A program made the position numbers and the translations under genes. Shown piece after piece: positions 1-8,641 of a stretch of DNA of 64,000 nt. The notes below the pieces were generated by a model. That model saw only the letters and a program-made list of their open reading frames with translations, was not told the origin of the DNA and did no database searches. Location of the stretch: contig NZ_CP033924.1 in the NCBI RefSeq assembly GCF_003815875.1, forward strand, positions 4,092,001-4,156,000, in the 5' to 3' direction. How positions within the stretch are numbered: the first letter of the stretch is position 1; the number at the start of each line of letters is the position of its first letter. Source of the stretch: Chryseobacterium lactis (GTDB lineage: Bacteria; Bacteroidota; Bacteroidia; Flavobacteriales; Weeksellaceae).

Positions 1-1
1 A

Positions 2-1042
2 CCTTTACAAATGAAACAGGTATTGGAAGCAATGATTATGGCTCACGAAATCCAGGGAGTAATTGCACTTGAAAATTCCTTCAATAAAGTAGGTTTAGAT
101 CATGTATTATTGGTAAAGCTTGCTTCTACGGCGGTAGTAGGAAAGCTGATCGGACTAACGCGGGATGAGCTGATCAATGCCGTTTCATTAGCCTTTGTAG
201 ACGGGCAATCATTGAGAACCTACCGTCATGCTCCGAATACCGGTTCCCGCAAATCCTGGGCTGCCGGTGATGCAACTTCAAGAGCAGTTCGCCTTGCCTT
301 GATCGCAAAAACAGGCGAAATGGGATATCCTTCTGTTTTAACTGCCAAGACATGGGGATTCTATGATGTTTCTTTCAAAGGAAACGAATTTAAATTTCAG
401 AGAGATTACGGCTCTTATGTAATGGAAAATGTATTGTTCAAAATATCTTTCCCTGCAGAGTTTCACTCTCAGACAGCAGTAGAAGCGGCAATGACATTAC
501 ATTCACGATTAAAAGACCTTGGAAAAACAACAGATGACATTAAAAAAATTACGATACGTACCCACGAAGCTGCCATCCGTATCATCGATAAAAAAGGCCC
601 TTTAAATAATCCCGCAGACCGCGATCACTGTATTCAATACATGGTTGCCGTTCCAATGATTCACGGAAGGCTCACTGCCGCAGATTATGAAGATAGCATT
701 GCTTCAGACGCCAGAATTGATATTCTTCGCGATAAAATCGAATGTGTAGAAGATATTCAATTTACTAAAGATTATCACGATCCTGAAAAACGTTCCATTG
801 CCAATGCATTAACTGTTGAACTGAATGACGGAACTATACTGGATGAAATCGTTGTAGAATATCCGATAGGGCACCAGCGAAGAAGAGAGGAGGGAATTCC
901 AGAGCTGATCAAAAAATATAAGATCAATTTAGCCCGTATTTTCCCGGAAAAGCAGCAAAAACTCGTCCTGGAAAATTCATTGGAATATGATACACTGATC
1001 AACCTTAATGTCAATGAATTTGTTGATTTATTGGTAATTTAA
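2..1042 (+). CDS. prpD: 2-methylcitrate dehydratase PrpD (5' end missing)
   Basis: MmgE/PrpD-family dehydratase; the family converts 2-methylcitrate to 2-methyl-cis-aconitate in the methylcitrate cycle that oxidises propionyl-CoA in the cytoplasm. The reading frame is open to the window edge (codons for P-L-Q precede the first ATG), and about 346 residues are present against about 480 in full-length PrpD, so roughly the N-terminal quarter lies outside. Recognisable PrpD stretches are [35 protein letters not shown] and [21 protein letters not shown]. The valine-degradation genes that follow generate propionyl-CoA, so the context fits. prpB and prpC are probably just upstream, but this cannot be seen. 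Confidence 0.93.
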   Translation, partial: PLQMKQVLEAMIMAHEIQGVIALENSFNKVGLDHVLLVKLASTAVVGKLIGLTRDELINAVSLAFVDGQSLRTYRHAPNTGSRKSWAAGDATSRAVRLALIAKTGEMGYPSVLTAKTWGFYDVSFKGNEFKFQRDYGSYVMENVLFKISFPAEFHSQTAVEAAMTLHSRLKDLGKTTDDIKKITIRTHEAAIRIIDKKGPLNNPADRDHCIQYMVAVPMIHGRLTAADYEDSIASDARIDILRDKIECVEDIQFTKDYHDPEKRSIANALTVELNDGTILDEIVVEYPIGHQRRREEGIPELIKKYKINLARIFPEKQQKLVLENSLEYDTLINLNVNEFVDLLVI

Positions 1043-1047
1043 ATAAT

Positions 1048-1099
1048 AATGGAAAGTTGAAGGAATTTTATTTTATGAATCACTTTTCAACTTTCCATT
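1048..1099. repeat. Inverted repeat of the GGAAAGTTGAA family
   Basis: Fourteen-base perfect inverted repeat (left arm 1048-1061, right arm 1086-1099; core ATGGAAAGTTGAA / TTCAACTTTCCAT) in the gap between prpD and mmsA. It could form a hairpin on either strand, but no T-tract follows, so it is not a classic terminator. Related AAAGTTGAAAG / TTTCAACTTTC strings recur at 2614-2695 and 5011-5110, which suggests a dispersed intergenic repeat and not a local signal. Confidence 0.7.
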
Positions 1100-1116
1100 T
1101 TTCAATTCTAAAAAAT

Positions 1117-2613
1117 ATGTCACAAAAAGTAAAAATATTAATCAATGGAAACTTTCTGGAAAGTAAAACTACGGAACACCTTCCGGTAGAAGATCCGGCT
1201 ACCGGAGAAGTACTTGCAGAAGTTCCTTTAACGCTTTTATCAGAGATAGATGAAGCGATAGAAAGTGCTCAGGAAGCTTTTAAAACATGGAAAGAAGTAG
1301 CCACTCCGGAAAGAGCAAGATTCTTTCTTAAGTACCAGCAGCTTTTAAAAGAGCATCAAAAAGAGATCGCTGAAATTCTGTCTGAAGAAAACGGAAAAAC
1401 TTTTGCCGATGCAATGGGAGATGTGTGGAGAGGAATCGAGGTCGTAGAACATGCCTGTAACATTCCCACTTTGATGATGGGTGAAACGGTAGAAAATGTA
1501 GCCAGAGGTGTAGATACCTACAGTTACATCCAACCCCTTGGAGTCTGTGCAGGAATTACGCCTTTCAACTTTCCGGCTATGATTCCTTTATGGATGTTCC
1601 CCATGGCAATTGCTTGTGGTAATACTTTTATCTTAAAACCTTCTGAACAAACACCTATGACTTCCATAAAAATGGCAGAACTGTTTCTACAGGCTGGCTT
1701 TCCTAAAGGCGTTTTAAATATTGTTCATGGATCTAAAGACCAGGTCAATCATATCCTGAATCATCCGGAAATAAAAGCGATTTCTTTTGTGGGATCGGTT
1801 CCGGTGGCTGAACATGTATACCGTACGGGAACAGCCAATTTGAAACGGGTTCAGGCCTTTGGTGGTGCAAAAAATCATATGGTAGTAATGCCTGATGCCA
1901 ATAAGGAGCAGGTGATCAACAATTTGGTTGGAGCTTCTTGTGGAGCTGCCGGTCAGCGATGCATGGCAATCAGTGTTGCTGTTCTGGTGGGAGAAGCGCA
2001 ACATTGGGTGAATGATATTAAAGCTGCTTTAAGTACGATCAAACCTGGAGTATGGTCGGATGAATCTGCAGCATATGGCCCCCTGATCAATAAACAATCC
2101 AAAGAAAAGGTGGTAAGATTAATCAAAACAGCCTATGATCAGGGAGCAGAAGTATTGTTAGACGGGAGCAACTGCCATGTGGAAGGATATGAAAACGGAT
2201 ATTTTGTAGGACCAACTTTATTTAGCAATGTATCTGTTGAAATGGATATTTATAAAGAAGAAATTTTTGGCCCTGCATTATTACTGTTAAAAGCTCAAAC
2301 CTTAAATGAAGCTATCCGAATTATCAATGCCAATCCTTATGGTAACGGAACTTCTATATTCACCAATTCAGGAGCTGCCGCAAGAAAATTCCAGCACGAA
2401 ATTGAAGTAGGGCAAATCGGGGTCAATCTTCCTATTCCTGTTCCGCTTCCGTTTTTCTCTTTTACAGGCTGGAGAAAATCTTTCTTTGGCGATCTGCATT
2501 CTTATGGTAAACAGGGCGTTCGTTTTTACACAGAAACAAAAACCATTACTGCCCGCTGGTTCGAGGAAGATGTTCCGGGAGGTAATGTGAATATGACGAT
2601 CAGTCTGAAATAA
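1117..2613 (+). CDS. mmsA: Methylmalonate-semialdehyde dehydrogenase (CoA-acylating)
   Basis: Aldehyde dehydrogenase superfamily enzyme that oxidises (methyl)malonate semialdehyde to propionyl-CoA or acetyl-CoA, the last step of valine catabolism. The protein of 498 residues matches the usual family length when started at ATG 1117 ([13 protein letters not shown]). The frame extends upstream to an ATG at 1057, but that adds 20 residues encoded by the inverted repeat, so it is rejected. Visible motifs are the [20 protein letters not shown] substrate/NAD region, the Rossmann stretch [13 protein letters not shown] and the nucleophile in [11 protein letters not shown] (Cys282). The C-terminus [20 protein letters not shown] is typical of MmsA. 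It is second in a same-strand series with prpD and mmsB. Confidence 0.95.
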   Translation: MSQKVKILINGNFLESKTTEHLPVEDPATGEVLAEVPLTLLSEIDEAIESAQEAFKTWKEVATPERARFFLKYQQLLKEHQKEIAEILSEENGKTFADAMGDVWRGIEVVEHACNIPTLMMGETVENVARGVDTYSYIQPLGVCAGITPFNFPAMIPLWMFPMAIACGNTFILKPSEQTPMTSIKMAELFLQAGFPKGVLNIVHGSKDQVNHILNHPEIKAISFVGSVPVAEHVYRTGTANLKRVQAFGGAKNHMVVMPDANKEQVINNLVGASCGAAGQRCMAISVAVLVGEAQHWVNDIKAALSTIKPGVWSDESAAYGPLINKQSKEKVVRLIKTAYDQGAEVLLDGSNCHVEGYENGYFVGPTLFSNVSVEMDIYKEEIFGPALLLLKAQTLNEAIRIINANPYGNGTSIFTNSGAAARKFQHEIEVGQIGVNLPIPVPLPFFSFTGWRKSFFGDLHSYGKQGVRFYTETKTITARWFEEDVPGGNVNMTISLK

Positions 2614-2695
2614 TTGAAAGTGGAAAGTGGTAAATAATTGTTTTCAACTTTCAATCAAGACATTTTCAATTTCTAACTTTTAATTTTCAACTCAC
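2614..2695. repeat. TTGAAAGT / ACTTTCAA intergenic repeat copy
   Basis: The 86-base mmsA to acyl-CoA dehydrogenase gap consists largely of AAAGTGGAAAGT and TTTTCAACTTTCAA words, with an 8-bp inverted pair (2614-2621 / 2647-2654). It is a second, degenerate member of the family seen at 1048-1099. Confidence 0.55.
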
Positions 2696-2699
2696 TAAG

Positions 2700-3860
2700 A
2701 TGGAATTTAACCTTAATGAAGAACAACACGCCTTTCAGGATGCTGCAAGAAGATTTGCCGAAAAAGAACTTTTTCCTTTTGCTTCCGAATGGGATGCCCA
2801 AAAAATATTTCCAAGGGAAGCTATAACGAGGGCTGGAGAATTGGGGTTTTGCGGAATTTATACCAGAGAAAATTCCGGAGGTTTAGGATTGTCGAGGCTG
2901 GATGCCGCCATTATATTTGAAGAACTGGCTGCAGCCTGCCCGTCGACCACAGCATATATTACCATTCACAATATGGTTTCATGGATGATTGATGAATTTG
3001 GAAAAGATACAATAAGAAAAGAGCTTTGTCCCAAACTTGCTTCCGGCAGATTATTAGGTTCTTATTGCCTTACTGAACCGGGTTCCGGATCAGATGCAGC
3101 CGCTCTTAAAACGACAGCAGTTAAAAAAGGAAACAAATATATCATCAATGGAACTAAGGCATTTATTTCAGGAGCCGGAGAAAGCGATATCCTGATTGTG
3201 ATGGCTCGAACGGGAGAATCTGGAGCCAATGGAATCAGTGCTTTTATTGTACCCGCTCAAACAAAAGGGATCAGTTTTGGGGAAAAAGAAAAAAAACTGG
3301 GCTGGAATACGCAACCTACCCGTTTTGTATTTCTTGATCATGTGGAAGTAGATGAGGATTTTCTCCTCGGAGAATTGGGTGAAGGTTTTAAAATTGCATT
3401 AAAAGGGCTGGACGGTGGCCGTATTAATATCGGAACATGTTCTGTAGGAGCTGCACAAGGTGCCATCAGCCTGGCACAAAAGTATATGCATGAAAGGCGG
3501 CAGTTTGGAAAATCACTTGCTCAATTTCAGGCGCTTCAGTTTAAAATGGCGGATATGGCAACCGAATTGGTAGCTGCCCGGCAAATGATACATTTAGCAG
3601 CTTTTAAACTCGATTCCAAAGATCCAAATGCGACAACCTATTGTGCCATGGCCAAAAGACTGGCTACAGATATGTGTTTTAATATCTGTAATGAAGCCCT
3701 TCAAATATTAGGTGGCTATGGCTGTACGCAGGATTTCCCGGTAGAACGGCTGATGCGCGATGCAAGAGTACATCAGATTGTGGAAGGAACTAATGAAATC
3801 ATGAAGCTGGTAATTTCCAGAAAAATTCTGGAAGAAGGAGCAACGGTTCAGATCAGATAA
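2700..3860 (+). CDS. Acyl-CoA dehydrogenase, probably isobutyryl-CoA dehydrogenase
   Basis: FAD-dependent acyl-CoA dehydrogenase of 386 residues; from context it oxidises isobutyryl-CoA to methacrylyl-CoA. All family landmarks are present: the N-terminal helical domain (LNEEQHAFQDAARRFAEKEL), the FAD/substrate segment SYCLTEPGSGSDAAALKT, the ERRQFGKSLAQFQ signature and the C-terminal VEGTNEIMKLVISRKIL with catalytic Glu362. Glu in the C-terminal EGTNEI position is the arrangement in short/branched-chain members such as ACAD8. The position between mmsA and the hydroxyisobutyryl-CoA hydrolase supports the isobutyryl assignment, which remains an inference: short-chain acyl-CoA dehydrogenases look very similar. 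Confidence 0.88.
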   Translation: MEFNLNEEQHAFQDAARRFAEKELFPFASEWDAQKIFPREAITRAGELGFCGIYTRENSGGLGLSRLDAAIIFEELAAACPSTTAYITIHNMVSWMIDEFGKDTIRKELCPKLASGRLLGSYCLTEPGSGSDAAALKTTAVKKGNKYIINGTKAFISGAGESDILIVMARTGESGANGISAFIVPAQTKGISFGEKEKKLGWNTQPTRFVFLDHVEVDEDFLLGELGEGFKIALKGLDGGRINIGTCSVGAAQGAISLAQKYMHERRQFGKSLAQFQALQFKMADMATELVAARQMIHLAAFKLDSKDPNATTYCAMAKRLATDMCFNICNEALQILGGYGCTQDFPVERLMRDARVHQIVEGTNEIMKLVISRKILEEGATVQIR

Positions 3861-3945
3861 CTTATTTTAGTAAAAATCACTAACAAAAGTTTAAAACAGG
3901 ACGAAAATATCGTTTTCACATCAATTTTAATTTCAACGAAACAAA

Positions 3946-5049
3946 ATGAATTGGATAGCAACCAAGATAAAAAATAGAGTAGGGTTTATCACACTGAACT
4001 CCGAAAAAACACTTAATTCCCTGTCATTACCGATGATTGAAGAATTGCAGACGGTGTTAACCGATTGGAAAACTTCCGATGAAATAGTCTGCATTTTCCT
4101 TCAGGGTGCCGGTGAAAAAGCATTCTGTGCCGGAGGAGATGTCCGAAAGCTTTATGATGCCATAATCGATCAAAGAAATATTGATCACACCAAGGTTCCG
4201 AAGGATTGTTATGATTTCTTTTCTAAAGAATATCAGGTAGATTTTGATATCCATACTTACCCGAAACCTGTCATTGTCTGGGGGCACGGTATTGTCATGG
4301 GTGGCGGAATAGGCTTAATGGTAGGAGCTTCCCATCGTATTGTTACCGAAAAAAGCAAACTGGCTATGCCGGAAATTACGATCGGACTTTATCCTGATGT
4401 AGGAGGTACCTGGTTTTTGAATAAAATGCCTTCAGCTTATGGAATCTATCTTGGGCTGACAGGAGCGCGATTAGATGGTGCTGACTGCCTTTTTTTAGGT
4501 CTGGCAGATTATTATGTGGAATCGTCTTCAAAACAAAATATTATAAACGCTTTAGAACAAACCAGCTGGAAAGGGGATCCTTACAAAATAGTCTCCGGGA
4601 TTCTGAATTCAGCTTCTGAAGATCATACGGTTCCTGAATCACAGGCAGCCGGTCATCAGTATTTTATCAGGCAATTTGAAGGTGTAGAATCTGTTGAACA
4701 GTTTAAAAATATTTTAACCCATCATCCTGATAAAGACGAATGGATCAACAATGGGATAAAAAGCTTTGAAGCAGGATCTCCCAGCTCAGCACATATCATT
4801 TTCAGACAATTACAGCAGGGCAGAAATCTAAGCTTAGAAGAAGTCTTTCATTCAGAATTGAATCTTTCATGCCAGTGCTGTCTTCATCCTGATTTTGCAG
4901 AAGGAGTAAGAGCTTTATTGGTTGATAAAGATCTCTCTCCAAAATGGAATCCCGCAACATGGGATGATATTACCGAAGAATGGATAGACTCCTATTTTAA
5001 ATTGATACTTAAAAGTGGAAAGTTGAAAGAGGAAAGTGAAAAACTTTAA
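3946..5049 (+). CDS. 3-hydroxyisobutyryl-CoA hydrolase
   Basis: Crotonase-superfamily hydrolase (HIBCH type, 367 residues) that releases 3-hydroxyisobutyrate from its CoA ester in valine catabolism. It is longer than ordinary crotonases and carries the HIBCH features EKAFCAGGDVRKLYD, GHGIVMGGGIGLMVGASHRI and AMPEITIGLYPDVGGTWFL with catalytic Glu143. The last dozen residues (KSGKLKEESEKL) are encoded by AGTGGAAAGTTGAAAGAGGAAAGTG, a copy of the intergenic repeat seen earlier, so the native C-terminus has probably been overwritten or extended. The 85-base upstream gap has no terminator, so co-transcription with the acyl-CoA dehydrogenase is likely. Confidence 0.9.
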   Translation: MNWIATKIKNRVGFITLNSEKTLNSLSLPMIEELQTVLTDWKTSDEIVCIFLQGAGEKAFCAGGDVRKLYDAIIDQRNIDHTKVPKDCYDFFSKEYQVDFDIHTYPKPVIVWGHGIVMGGGIGLMVGASHRIVTEKSKLAMPEITIGLYPDVGGTWFLNKMPSAYGIYLGLTGARLDGADCLFLGLADYYVESSSKQNIINALEQTSWKGDPYKIVSGILNSASEDHTVPESQAAGHQYFIRQFEGVESVEQFKNILTHHPDKDEWINNGIKSFEAGSPSSAHIIFRQLQQGRNLSLEEVFHSELNLSCQCCLHPDFAEGVRALLVDKDLSPKWNPATWDDITEEWIDSYFKLILKSGKLKEESEKL

Positions 5050-5110
5050 CCTTCCAGGTTCTTTGTAGTGGTTCTGACAAGATTTTAAAAACTTTTAACT
5101 TTTAACTAAA
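5011..5110. repeat. AAAGTTGAAAG repeat overlapping the hydrolase 3' end
   Basis: GTGGAAAGTTGAAAGAGG and GTGAAAAACTTTAAC at 5011-5050, then ACTTTTAACTTTTAAC before the next gene, repeat the GGAAAGTTGAA words of 1048-1099 and 2614-2695. The stop codon of the hydrolase (5047-5049) lies within the element. Confidence 0.5.
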
Positions 5111-5113
5111 AAA

Positions 5114-5998
5114 ATGTCAAAAATAGCATTTATAGGATTAGGAAATATGGGTGGTCCAATGGCGGCCAACCTCGTAAAAAAGGGTCATACCGTTGTTGGT
5201 TTTGATCTTTCAGATTCAGCTTTAAAAGCGCTGGCTTCTGCCGGTGGACAAACTGCAAATTCAGCACTGGAAGCCACTAAAGAAGCAGATGTAGTGATAT
5301 CGATGCTGCCTTCTGGTAAACATGTTGCGGAATTGTATTCGGAAGAGTTCATCAGTCAACTGAAATCCAATACTTTAATTATTGACAGCAGTACGATTGA
5401 TGCGGTGACAGCCCGTTCAGTGGCTGAGCTGGCTTGCTCCAAAGGATGTAAAATGATTGATGCTCCCGTTTCCGGAGGTACCAATGGTGCTAAAGCAGGA
5501 ACTTTAACCTTTATCGTAGGCGGCAAGCAGGAAGATTATGAAAAGGCACGTCCCATCCTGAAATGTATGGGTCAGAATATCTTTTATGCCGGAAATTCAG
5601 GAGCCGGACAGGTAGCCAAGATTTGTAATAATATGTTATTAGCCATTCATATGATCGGAACTTCTGAAGCGATTAATCTGGGAACCAGACATGGTCTGGA
5701 TGCTAAAGTGCTCAGTGAGATTATGCAGAAAAGCTCCGGTAAAAACTGGTCATTAGAAGTCTATAATCCTTATCCCGGAGTGATGGAAAATGCTCCGGCA
5801 TCCAAAGAATATTCGGGAGGATTTGCAGTAGATTTAATGACCAAGGATTTAGGATTGGCAGCAGAAGCGGGATTAGAATCAAAAACATCGACTCCTTTGG
5901 GTAATGCGGCCTTAAATCTTTACAGAATGTGGAGTGAAGCCGGAAACGGGAAAATAGATTTTTCAAGTATTATACAATTCTTAAATAAAGAACTTTAA
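5114..5998 (+). CDS. mmsB: 3-hydroxyisobutyrate dehydrogenase
   Basis: NAD-dependent beta-hydroxyacid dehydrogenase of 294 residues that oxidises 3-hydroxyisobutyrate to methylmalonate semialdehyde, the substrate of MmsA. The N-terminal Rossmann motif is IGLGNMGGPMAANLVKKG, the substrate-binding loop DAPVSGGTNGAKAGTLTFIVGG, and the catalytic lysine lies in GQVAKICNNML (Lys169). The C-terminal helical domain ends in DFSSIIQFL, as in the family. Its position directly after the hydrolase matches pathway order. Confidence 0.95.
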   Translation: MSKIAFIGLGNMGGPMAANLVKKGHTVVGFDLSDSALKALASAGGQTANSALEATKEADVVISMLPSGKHVAELYSEEFISQLKSNTLIIDSSTIDAVTARSVAELACSKGCKMIDAPVSGGTNGAKAGTLTFIVGGKQEDYEKARPILKCMGQNIFYAGNSGAGQVAKICNNMLLAIHMIGTSEAINLGTRHGLDAKVLSEIMQKSSGKNWSLEVYNPYPGVMENAPASKEYSGGFAVDLMTKDLGLAAEAGLESKTSTPLGNAALNLYRMWSEAGNGKIDFSSIIQFLNKEL

Positions 5999-6061
5999 AA
6001 GCTGGACATACTATTTTAGCTTTTAAAATCACTTTCAGGTTTAATTTTTAAAGTCAACAAA

Positions 6062-6844
6062 ATGAATTTCGAAACACTGGTATATCAACAAAATAATCAC
6101 ATCGGTCTTTTAACCATTAATAGACCGCAGGCATTAAACTCTTTAAATGAACAGGTTTTAAAAGAACTGAAACTCTTTGCAGAGCACATTAAATCTGACA
6201 GAGATATTCGTGTATTAATTATTACCGGTTCCGGAGAAAAAGCCTTTGTCGCCGGAGCGGATATCAAAGCCATGCAGGAAATGACTCCACAGCAGGCAGA
6301 AGATTTTTCGATAGCAGCACAAACAGCCTTCAATGCCATTGAAGAATTACCATTTGCCGTAATTGCTGCGGTAAACGGCTTTGCATTGGGTGGCGGATGT
6401 GAGTTAGCTTTGTCCTGTGACATTATATTGGCCAGTGAAAAAGCCAGATTCGGATTACCTGAAGTAACTTTGGGCCTGCTGCCGTGTTTCGGGGGTACCC
6501 AACGTTTGCCCAGGGCTGTAGGATTATATAAAGCGAGAGAAATGGTTTTTTCCGGAGAATTTTATTCAGCAGAAGTGTGTAAGGAATTTGGTTTTGTAAA
6601 CCGTGTCATCGTTCCTGAAGAATTATTAAATGAAGCTCAGAAACTCGCTGAAACCATTGCATCAAGGGGACCTGTCGCCGTAGCTAAAGCAAAACAATCG
6701 CTGAATACAGGATTTGAACTTCATATTAAAGAAGGATTACAGCAGGAAGCAGCTTTATTCGGAGAATTGTTTACAACAACCGATCATCATGAAGGGATAA
6801 GCGCTTTTATAGAAAAAAGACAACCTCATTTTAAAGGAGAATAA
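6062..6844 (+). CDS. Enoyl-CoA hydratase, probably methacrylyl-CoA hydratase
   Basis: Crotonase-fold enoyl-CoA hydratase of 260 residues. Both acid/base glutamates needed for hydratase activity are present: Glu114 in LGGGCELALSCD and Glu134 in LPEVTLGLLPCFGGTQRLPR. The oxyanion-hole region is KAFVAGADIKAM. In this cluster the expected substrate is methacrylyl-CoA, giving 3-hydroxyisobutyryl-CoA. Broad-specificity crotonase (fadB1/paaF type) is the alternative. It is the last gene before a strong terminator at 6928-6955, so the set prpD-mmsA-acd-hibch-mmsB-ech may be one transcript. Confidence 0.9.
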   Translation: MNFETLVYQQNNHIGLLTINRPQALNSLNEQVLKELKLFAEHIKSDRDIRVLIITGSGEKAFVAGADIKAMQEMTPQQAEDFSIAAQTAFNAIEELPFAVIAAVNGFALGGGCELALSCDIILASEKARFGLPEVTLGLLPCFGGTQRLPRAVGLYKAREMVFSGEFYSAEVCKEFGFVNRVIVPEELLNEAQKLAETIASRGPVAVAKAKQSLNTGFELHIKEGLQQEAALFGELFTTTDHHEGISAFIEKRQPHFKGE

Positions 6845-6927
6845 TAAATATTGTTCATTCTTTAAGAGTGAAAACACAATGGAAGACGAACAGGATTTTC
6901 CATTTTTTTACAATCCGATATTTGATT

Positions 6928-6955
6928 ACCCGGAAGAAATTCCGGGTTTTTATTT
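6928..6955 (+). terminator. Intrinsic terminator of the valine-degradation genes
   Basis: Eight-base GC-rich stem ACCCGGAA / TTCCGGGT with a GAAA tetraloop, followed by TTTTTATTTT. It lies between the convergent enoyl-CoA hydratase and anti-sigma genes. Confidence 0.88.
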
Positions 6956-6963
6956 TGTCAATG

Positions 6964-7773
6964 CTAAACTCCGCCCATTACATACATATTTTCCATGGTA
7001 GGGACATTGCTTCCACCTTGTTTTTCAAGTGTTATTGCGAAAGCCTGTGCTTTTGGAATATTAGCCAGTGCTATTTTGCTGTCTTTTTCGTCAGTATACA
7101 TTCCGGCGCTTACCGGTTTTCCGTCTGCAATGGCCCAAAGCTGGTACTGCATTCCTTCAGGAGCTTTTGGAAGACTTTCAGCATTTAAATAAACTTCCTT
7201 CGTTTTTTTATCCCAAAATACAATAGCTTTAGAATCAGTATGTTTTTCTACTCCCTGCAGCATGACCATCTGCATTTCCGGATTGGAAAACATCTTCATT
7301 TTCTGATTCATCTTTTGCATTGCCAACTCCTGAGATTGCTTTTCTGTCTTCATCTTTGCTATTTCCTCTTTTGTCCCGGACTGCTTATTCATCCAGAAAA
7401 GATTGCCTGCAATACTTAATAAAAATAAAACAGAAGCCGCGATGGAAAAGATTTTCCAATTGTTATTTCCCTGAATTTTAATTTCTTCCTGAGGCTTGGC
7501 AGCAGGAATATCTGTAGAAACGACAGGTTTTATTTCCTCAACCGTCTGTTCCTGTTGAATTTTAGCCCAAATCTTAGATTTTAAATCATTTGGAGGCGTT
7601 ACAGCTTGTGCTGTGGCAAGTTCTTCTAAAGTTTTTTGAGCTTCTTCAAAAGCCGTCTTTACTTCAGTATTATTTTTCATCACACACTCCAAAATGCCCG
7701 CTTCCTCAGGAGAAGCATGGCCTAGAATATAAGATTCTATAATTCCGGATGATATGTATTCTTTAGTGTTCAA
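6964..7773 (-). CDS. Anti-sigma factor, RskA type
   Basis: Membrane-bound anti-sigma factor of 269 residues that should sequester the ECF sigma factor encoded immediately upstream. The N-terminal 75 residues are the anti-sigma domain (YISSGIIESYILGHASPEEAG); a single transmembrane helix (IFSIAASVLFLLSIAGNLFW) lies around residue 110-130; the C-terminus is an extracytoplasmic RskA-like domain (YQLWAIADGKPVSAGMY). The start is TTG at 7773, one base past the sigma stop codon, and no ATG occurs before residue 31, which would delete most of the anti-sigma domain. The overlap-like spacing implies translational coupling. Confidence 0.9.
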   Translation of the reverse strand: MNTKEYISSGIIESYILGHASPEEAGILECVMKNNTEVKTAFEEAQKTLEELATAQAVTPPNDLKSKIWAKIQQEQTVEEIKPVVSTDIPAAKPQEEIKIQGNNNWKIFSIAASVLFLLSIAGNLFWMNKQSGTKEEIAKMKTEKQSQELAMQKMNQKMKMFSNPEMQMVMLQGVEKHTDSKAIVFWDKKTKEVYLNAESLPKAPEGMQYQLWAIADGKPVSAGMYTDEKDSKIALANIPKAQAFAITLEKQGGSNVPTMENMYVMGGV

Positions 7774-7774
7774 T

Positions 7775-8251
7775 TTATTGATAATCTTTTAGCAAATCTT
7801 TTAATTTCATCAATGCATTCCGCATTTTCGTCTTTACCGTTCCCAGCGGTATCTTTAGCTTTTCGGATATTTCATTTTGAGTATATCCCTGATAATAGGC
7901 AAGATCAATAAGTTCCTGCTTATCTGTTTCCAGGCCTTCAAGCACATTATTAAACCCGATATAATCGGATGAATTATTAGAGATTGAAAAGTCTGTAGTA
8001 TTATATACGAAATCCGGAAGCGGTTGGTTCTTAAGATTGTTTTGAAAACTTTTTGATTTCAGATAATCTATTGCCGTATTGCGGGCAATATTAATCATCC
8101 ATGTATAAAACCGTCCTTTAGAAGAATCATATTGCTGGATTGAATTCCAGATTTTAACAAAAACATCCTGAATGATTTCTTCGGTATATTCTTTAGATTG
8201 AACGATCCGAAGGATCACACCATATAATGCCCCAGAATAATGGTCATACAA
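7775..8251 (-). CDS. ECF RNA polymerase sigma factor (true start probably upstream)
   Basis: Sigma-70 family ECF factor. Region 2 is visible as IQDVFVKIWNSIQQYDSSKGRFYTWMINIARN and region 4 as LAYYQGYTQNEISEKLKIPLGTVKTKMRNAL. The coordinates use the only conventional start, a TTG at 8251, giving 158 residues, short for the family (about 180). The frame stays open for 24 codons upstream and would read KTTYSEEELIVLLKEKNEVGFHY after an ATT codon at 8321-8323, a typical sigma N-terminus with no ATG, GTG or TTG before the TGA. The real protein is therefore probably 182 residues from an ATT start. It is in an operon with the anti-sigma gene and divergent from the fasciclin gene, a possible target. 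Confidence 0.9.
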   Translation of the reverse strand: MYDHYSGALYGVILRIVQSKEYTEEIIQDVFVKIWNSIQQYDSSKGRFYTWMINIARNTAIDYLKSKSFQNNLKNQPLPDFVYNTTDFSISNNSSDYIGFNNVLEGLETDKQELIDLAYYQGYTQNEISEKLKIPLGTVKTKMRNALMKLKDLLKDYQ

Positions 8252-8323
8252 ATAATGAAAACCAACTTCGTTTTTTTCTTTAAGTAAAACGATAAGTTCT
8301 TCTTCTGAGTAGGTTGTTTTAAT

Positions 8324-8641
8324 AGTTCTTGTTTTTCAGTTCAAATGTAGTAAAATTATAGATATCACAAGTGAAAATTAAATATTCTTTTATATCAATC
8401 AATATTTCAGAGAAATATGTGAAAATTTTTAAAAAGGATACCATGTAGGTCTTGCTATTCTTTAAAACAATCAGAAAACAGCAATCTTATAGGGGTTTAA
8501 ATTAAATTCAATAAAAAATATTAACCTGATTAACAGTATTTTATGATAAAAATCATGTTTTTTTAAATCTAAATAAAAACCATCCTCGTAAATGACAGTA
8601 AGAACACAAATACTTCATAATAATTAAAAAAAATCAACGCA
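8324..8641. other. Intergenic region between sigma factor and fasciclin gene
   Basis: AT-rich divergent control region. I see no gene, repeat or clear TAnnTTTG promoter; an ECF-type promoter for one or both genes would be expected here but cannot be identified from a single copy. Confidence 0.5.

Noticed and set aside
1057..1116. N-terminal extension of MmsA from ATG 1057
   Set aside because: The 20 extra residues are encoded by an intergenic inverted repeat, and the 1117 start gives the usual family length.
6868..7188. Plus-strand open frame opposite the anti-sigma gene
   Set aside because: It is antisense to a well-supported gene, overlaps a terminator and has no protein-like pattern.
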